64,000 nt of DNA, from contig NC_087064.1 of assembly GCF_963678635.1 (NCBI RefSeq), forward strand, positions 38,680,532-38,744,531. Reading direction: 5' to 3'. Below are positions 59,399 to 64,000 of the stretch, in pieces. Within the stretch, counting starts at the first letter, position 1. Every line of letters begins with the position of its first letter. This DNA comes from Symsagittifera roscoffensis. Lineage: Eukaryota; Xenacoelomorpha; Acoela; Convolutidae. The translations under genes were made by a program, and so were the position numbers. The notes beneath the pieces were generated by a model that was given only the letters and a program-made list of their open reading frames with translations, had not been told where the DNA came from and made no database searches.

Positions 59399-60936
59399 GT
59401 GGACTGGAGGGCCACCTCTGTGAGGTCTGGATTGCGTGAAGCCCTTGCGAAGCAACACAAGCATATAACGATAATGTTTGGGAACATCGTAATGAAAGCA
59501 GAAACGGAAACGAAATTGATTGTAGATTGCCATGGTGGAACTGAGGTGAATCTAGTGACTGCACTAGGATTCTACAGCATGTTTAGTTCTTTAGAGTCAC
59601 TATTGAATCTAGAACAAAAGCATGATAAGTCACGACCATCATTGTGGAAGTGTTTCCGGGAGTTCTGCAAACCGAGCAAAAATATACTGGAAAGTGGAGG
59701 GAAGCGATCGAGGCGGAAATGAACATCCGGCACATGAAACCTGTCGTAGACCTTCGAGAGCTTGATATTAGTGGGATCAACGTTAGCTCCAATGTGTAAG
59801 AGCAGATACCCAGTGCATTTTGTAGCGGTGGATGTGAAAAGTACGAGGACGATCGTGGATCAAGCCTTCTCAGTGCCGAAGTGCGTAAGATTAGCGAGGA
59901 TGTCAGAAAAGTCGTACGAAATATTATGCAAGCTGTTCTCAACAGTTCCAGAGAGAACCAAGGAAGAGTTAGAACCGATACTGGGAAAGAAGTTCATGTG
60001 ATACGCCTGTGGGAACTTCAGTGATTTTGAAAGGCAGCAGCAGAAAGGATCGACAGCTACGGATTACAATGCGGTAGACGAGAATGATGAAATCCACCGA
60101 GTGATGATGGAAGTAGAACCACTACTGGAAGCGTCGGGAAAGCGTAATTGGAGGAGCATCATGTTGACACATGATGAGTTCCCCTGCTATTGCTTGCTAA
60201 AAACATGGTGGTATCCTGGGCGTAGTAATCTGGTGTTGATCTGGGGCTGTGGAGAGCGGCTCTCCATGGGTTTACCAGATTCATCACAGCCCATAACGAT
60301 AGTGATAGTGGGAGTTATGGTAGCTATAAGATGACTGAAAGCTCATGTGAAAGAGAACAATCAACAAGAAACGCCTACGAAAGAACAATTGCAGGAATTG
60401 GATTGTCTACCAAATTTAGATCTTTTTGAGACAACGTGCAAAATCCTGAACATTCCGAGAGAAGTGAAAAAGATATGGGCCAGAAGACGACTGATGCCAT
60501 GGTTTAGAGCAAACATGACTGCATGGTTGTACGAAAATGCCAAGAAGCATATGTCGAAGCACAGCAGAGTGTACATTGCGTATCAGCTGGACATCGGAGC
60601 AGGAGCTTTCAAACGAGCTTTTTTAACTCATCGGAATTTAGTGACCGCCGCAGTGAAGAGGAGAGGACGTCTAGAACAAGTGAGTGTGACGGGAGAGAAA
60701 GAGAAGAAATGTTGAAGGAAGACTCGGAGAGAAACGTGACGTTGTGCTTCCACAACAGCTTCCGCCGAAACAGGGAAACTAACGTTGATCCTCTACCTTG
60801 TTGCAAACAAAGAGTAGACGAGCAAAAGTGTTGGAGGACTGCCTCCAGCAGCGTCAGAAAAGCTACCGACGTGTTGCAAGACACAGAGATTGAAAGTGCG
60901 GGATCAATGTCGCAGGAGGAGGAGATGGAACAATGA
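59399..60936 (+). pseudogene. Unrecognised accessory ORF, 3' part
   Basis: One frame runs from 59,399 to 60,715, broken by stops at 59,720, 59,999 and 60,332. It reads HITIMFGNIVMKAETETKLI, VDCHGGTEVNLVTALGF, then RYPVHFVAVDVKSTRTIVDQ and ending with a helical KKIWARRRLMPWFRANMTAW block and a basic tail. The first two pieces have a protease- or sheet-like rhythm, but no DTG or other active site is present. After a shift near 60,700, another frame (to 60,936) is polar and Cys/Arg-rich and may be tail or noise. No homologue recognised. Confidence 0.45.
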
Positions 60937-61910
60937 CAAACAGCCGCAAAACAAGATGCAAAAATAAGAAAAGTTAGAAGAATTTAGAAGTTTTAGAACT
61001 TCTAAACGACGAAAACAAAGAGTGAACAAGAAAGTACACAAAAAAACAACAAAGGAGGAGTTGTTAAAACTCAGAATTGTTTAGGTGAGAAAAACTCAAA
61101 TGAGGAACAAAGCAACTAAGTTTGCAATTAAAACTGAAGAGAAAACATTTTGTTGAATTTTGAAGATTGAAGAATTTGTTGCATTTATAAATTTTCGTTG
61201 TGATTTTAATTAGTGGCTATAGAGTAATTTACTATTTATTTAAAAAGATTTGAGTGGAGAGAATATTAAATATTCCAGCCTGCATGATTGTTTTTAATCA
61301 ACTAAGACGACTGATAATTTTGTGGTGATATGAAAGGCTTGTGTAATCTCTTGAAGAGGGAGATTATTTCATTGTTCCTTCTAACCACCGAGTTTCTTAT
61401 TTGAACATTCAGTTCCAATAACAACTAAATTTCCGAAGGGAAGAAGCATAGTAGGATGATTTTAGTTTGTTGGTTGACAGGACCGTCCTGCGTCCCAACA
61501 CTTTTTAAACCTAGGAAAAAAAGTTTTAAATCTGGACATAGACATTAGAAGTCAGAAAAAATGTTTTATCTTATGTCATATCCTCGAAAGTGCAGATTAG
61601 TGAAAGATATTGGAACGCTATAATAGTGTAGTTTGATGCCACTTGTTTTTTGCAGTGAGTCGATGTGACGTGGATAAAGGTGATTTCACGCATTTTATAA
61701 AATCTGTTCAATTTTTATTATAGCATTTGACTGAGAAAAGTAACGTTTTTAACGAATTAGTGGTATTAAATGTTCATTTTGACGAACGCCGAATAGTCAA
61801 TTTGGACTGACATGTTAATTTTTAAAATTTCGTTCCAAAAGAAAGACACGTGACCACGTCGAAACTTCGCGACAACTGAAAACTGCGAATAGAAATTAAA
61901 ACAACAGAAA
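60937..61910. other. Non-coding interval right of the accessory ORFs
   Basis: AT-rich, purine-rich at first (60,940-61,100, many GAAA and AAGA runs), with no sizeable open frame. A purine-rich tract here could be part of an element's 3' untranslated region. The only structure I noted is an imperfect palindrome at 61,468-61,500. No LTR-like duplicate of this interval was found elsewhere in the window. Confidence 0.5.
61468..61500. repeat. Imperfect 33 bp palindrome with TGTTGG/CCAACA ends
   Basis: The sequence starts TGTTGG and ends CCCAACA, with an internal AGGACCGTCCT that is itself near-palindromic. The ends begin with TG and end with CA, as retroviral-type LTRs do, but 33 bp is far too short for an LTR. 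It may be a solo hairpin or chance. Confidence 0.5.
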
Positions 61911-62141
61911 TTGTTGAGAAAAACGGTGAACAACAGTTGTGAGAAACAGATCGAAATTGGAATAGAAAACGACGATCAGACCATTCCGAGTTGTAACAAT
62001 AGTGCCGCTAACAATCGTTACAACACAAATACCGAGAAAGAAGAAGGGTATTGGGACGACGTGTCCAGCCTTCCAAGAAGAAACAAGAACGTCATTTGCC
62101 TGCATTCCAGAATACGGAGGGTTCTCGGGAGAAAATTGTAA
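61911..62141 (+). other. Short open frame, doubtful
   Basis: A 76-codon frame that is polar and Asn/Glu-rich (NNSAANNRYNTNTEKEEGYW) and opens without an ATG. A possible GTAATT donor at its end and a TTTCGTTTTCAG acceptor near 62,214 could form a ~75 bp intron, but the spliced continuation hits a stop within three codons. No homology recognised. I keep it only as a note. Confidence 0.15.
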
Positions 62142-62436
62142 TTCTCTATTTTAAGAACTTTTAGCTTGTGCTCATGTCCTGAATTGAATTAATAACATCT
62201 AATTTCGTTTTCAGATTATGAGAAGCTAGGAGTTAAGGGAAAGGGTTGATCCATCTTCGATGGAGATGATGATTTTTATCTACTGAACAACAACCCTGTG
62301 TTTCTATTCTCCCAGTTCGCATTTCCGACTGGCCTGATGTGTTTGTGGTTTTGCTTATTGTCCTTACTACACCAAATTGGTCCATGGTTCCAGTCCCTCT
62401 GTCTGTGTATGCTTCATTCTCCTTTTGAGGCTGACT
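62142..62436. other. Short non-coding interval
   Basis: No open frame of note. A 20 bp sequence around CATTCTCCTTTTGAGGCTGA is tandemly duplicated at about 62,411-62,455, just beyond the 3' end of the minus-strand ORF. Confidence 0.5.
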
Positions 62437-63067
62437 TCATTCTCCTTTTGAGGTCGAACTATTGAGGCTGACTCGAGATCCAGTTTCATTTTGCTCGTCA
62501 TCGTCATTGTCCTCTTCTTCTTCCTGGGATTCACCTTCATCGCCTGTACCCACTCCCATGGTGAATGGAAAGATGTTTCCGAAAGTGTTCTTCACTCTTT
62601 CTGAAAACGATGAGGTCGTTGCCTGTTTCTCCGTCACGCCTGCCATCATGGTGTTGTCTGTGGGAGATCTTCTAGTTGCCACAATTTCAGTAGAGATGTC
62701 GGACAGTTCCGACATCTCCTCTCGGTCCAGTGTCCCGGTGGAAGTGGCAAAATCCTGGCCTTGTTCTACCGGAGTAGATTCACTCGCCAGCCTTCTGTTT
62801 CCTCTCCCCTCCGGTCCATGTATTTCCCGGTTCTCATTCATGGCCTGGTCTGGATGGACCTCCACTTCTCCACATTGCTTTTCGCTCTTCTGAGGGCTTT
62901 TGACTCCCGGTCTCAACCATTCTGTCTGAAACCGTCTCCCCATTGTCGGTCCGGGTTCGTGTGATCCTTTCCACAAAAGGGTCGGTCATTGCTCTTCTCT
63001 GTTTCTCAGGTATGAATTTCCTGGAGCTATCACCTGGTTTAGGTATCCTTGACTTGTGTAGACTCAT
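62437..63067 (-). pseudogene. Minus-strand ORF split by one frameshift, unrecognised
   Basis: Reading leftward from ATG at 63,067, one frame gives MSLHKSRIPKPGDSSRKF and RAMTDPFVERITRTRTDNGE, ending at 62,834. A second frame, open from 62,976 to 62,437, continues naturally after a single-base shift near 62,850-62,900 and gives NENREIHGPEGRGNRRLASE, then SFSERVKNTFGNIFPFTMGV and a strongly acidic end. The joined length would be about 210 residues. The short basic Pro/Ser/Lys N-terminus and acidic C-terminus suggest a disordered Gag-like or accessory protein of another retroelement inserted in the opposite direction, but I recognise no domain. Codon use and single-break state suggest a recent origin. 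Confidence 0.45.
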
Positions 63068-63831
63068 ATTCAATTTACCACTTCTTACTGCCTATACACT
63101 CGATTCGATTGCTAGTGTCCCTTTGATCTGACTACTGATAATGATAACACAACACAATAAATTCCAAAAGTTTCTATTAAATTATGACCACGAATCCTTG
63201 TATGTTATCACGGTACAGCGTATTTACAATTTATTCACAATAAGCGATTATTAGTTGTAAGATGTGAAGCTAGCACAGTATGATGATATCAGTCTATTTA
63301 AAAGATAGTGTTCTCACTACTCAATCAAGCACAAGTATTACTGATTTAAAGCCAGAAATAACAAAATAACTTTGAATAATTTTTTTAAAAAACGTACGTG
63401 TTTTGTACTTTTAGTCAGTCGCAGTATAACAGTCGAACTTGTTTTTAAAGAAAGAGCTTTTTCTGCGTGGTGCTGCACCAAACGGACAAAAGTTGAAGGC
63501 AGTAATTTTCTCAAGTGGGCGTCTATTGCACCCACCGAGTCCTGTGTTACCTATCTGCCTTCGGACTGCCCGAGCTAGACCTACTAAAATCCTCAAGGCA
63601 ATCACTTTTCTCAAAAACGTTTTGGATTTTAATCCACACCAATGAGTTATACACTCTTTTTCAAATTAGACTTAGTGTCGCGAATATCCGAGTTTCGACC
63701 TGTTTTGTTCTGGTTTGGTTTTTATAAAAGGCAAGTTACCAGTGCAGTCACTTGTTCCCAGCCTATCTCTTAATAACCTAATACCTTTAACTTATTTATT
63801 TTATGTTTTCTTCTTAAGTTTTGACAAAATA
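63068..63831. other. Non-coding interval, no gene seen
   Basis: This is upstream of the minus-strand ORF. Overlapping short frames on both strands (61-70 codons, 63,338-63,727) have no recognisable content. A 5' leader or terminal repeat of a minus-strand element could lie here, but no second copy is present in the window. Confidence 0.5.
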
Positions 63832-63950
63832 ATACCCCTCCGGACTGGCAAAAGTGGGACCCCGCCTGATTCGTAAAATTTCGACCCCTCCGGATTGGTA
63901 AAATGTCGACCCCTCCGGATTGGGACCCCTCCGGATTTGTAAAGATAGCT
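63832..63950 (-). repeat. Minisatellite with GACCCCTCCGGATTGG core, inverted relative to 45.7-46.0 kb
   Basis: Four to five units of ACCCCTCCGGATTGGTAAAA type recur. Their reverse complement, CCAATCCGGAGGGGT, matches the minisatellite at 45,690-46,010, including the variant CCAATCCGGAGGGGTCCC seen near 45,768-45,795. The two clusters are about 18 kb apart and in opposite orientation, bracketing the retroelement block. The array may continue beyond the window. Confidence 0.85.
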
Positions 63951-64000
63951 TCTCAGAGGCTTTCTAAATTTCGAACCGATACCCTTGCGGATACGTTTTC

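Noticed and set aside
57551-60715. Retroviral-type envelope gene downstream of pol
   Set aside because: I see no signal peptide, furin-like site, fusion peptide or membrane anchor in any of the frames.
61468-61500. TGTTGG...CCCAACA as a solo LTR
   Set aside because: At 33 bp it is far too short for an LTR and has no promoter or polyadenylation content.
45200-62000. An LTR pair around the gypsy-type element
   Set aside because: By eye I found no matching direct repeats of 100 bp or more between 44-46.2 kb and 54.3-55.3 or 60.9-62 kb. A computed self-alignment would be needed to be certain.

Overview
This is a repeat-dominated stretch of a eukaryotic genome, most likely an invertebrate animal. 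I infer this from three things: a Penelope-like retroelement with a GIY-YIG endonuclease, a decayed Ty3/gypsy-type retroelement, and two kilobase-scale satellite arrays next to a scaffolding gap of exactly 200 Ns. I could not assign a lineage. I found no intact host gene, no RNA gene and no CRISPR array. Nearly all recognisable coding sequence belongs to mobile elements broken by stops and frameshifts.

Layout. Positions 1-1.8 kb are AT-rich with no gene. Positions 1.8-18.5 kb hold satellite A, built from a ~171 bp monomer. It appears as simple monomers (~2.0-2.65 kb), as ~343 bp dimers (~2.66-12.97 kb, including a 1,362 bp block duplicated almost perfectly) and as a ~860 bp, five-monomer-long composite (~12.97-18.5 kb). 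Its recurrent hairpin resembles a shortened CENP-B box. Positions 18.5-19.87 kb are a junction with a 339 bp tandem duplication and two inverted fragments of the next satellite. Positions 19.87-38.90 kb hold satellite B, about 53 tandem units of ~363.5 bp that still look protein-coding. An assembly gap (38,904-39,103) and a compound (GAT)n/(GTT)n microsatellite follow.

Positions 39.7-46 kb are mostly non-coding. They include a decayed Penelope-like element on the minus strand (41.3-43.3 kb), a dispersed ~215 bp direct repeat, and a minisatellite of a CCAATCCGGAAGGGTCC-type unit. Positions 46.2-54.36 kb are a full-length but dead gypsy-type gag-pol on the plus strand: coiled-coil gag, two CCHC knuckles, retropepsin, RT, RNase H and a DD35E integrase with a GPF-type tail.

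Three further decayed plus-strand ORFs follow directly and are the most unusual content. The first (54.45-54.87 kb) resembles an ADP-ribose-binding macro domain of the TARG1/OARD1 type. The second (55.3-57.35 kb) carries an SGNH/GDSL-hydrolase-like domain. The third (57.5-60.9 kb) is long and unrecognised. A minus-strand ORF split by one frameshift lies at 62.4-63.07 kb. The window ends in the same minisatellite motif in inverted orientation (63.83-63.95 kb). The 46-61 kb block may be one giant retroelement of about 15 kb with accessory enzymes, or two adjacent or nested elements. No LTR pair was found to decide this.
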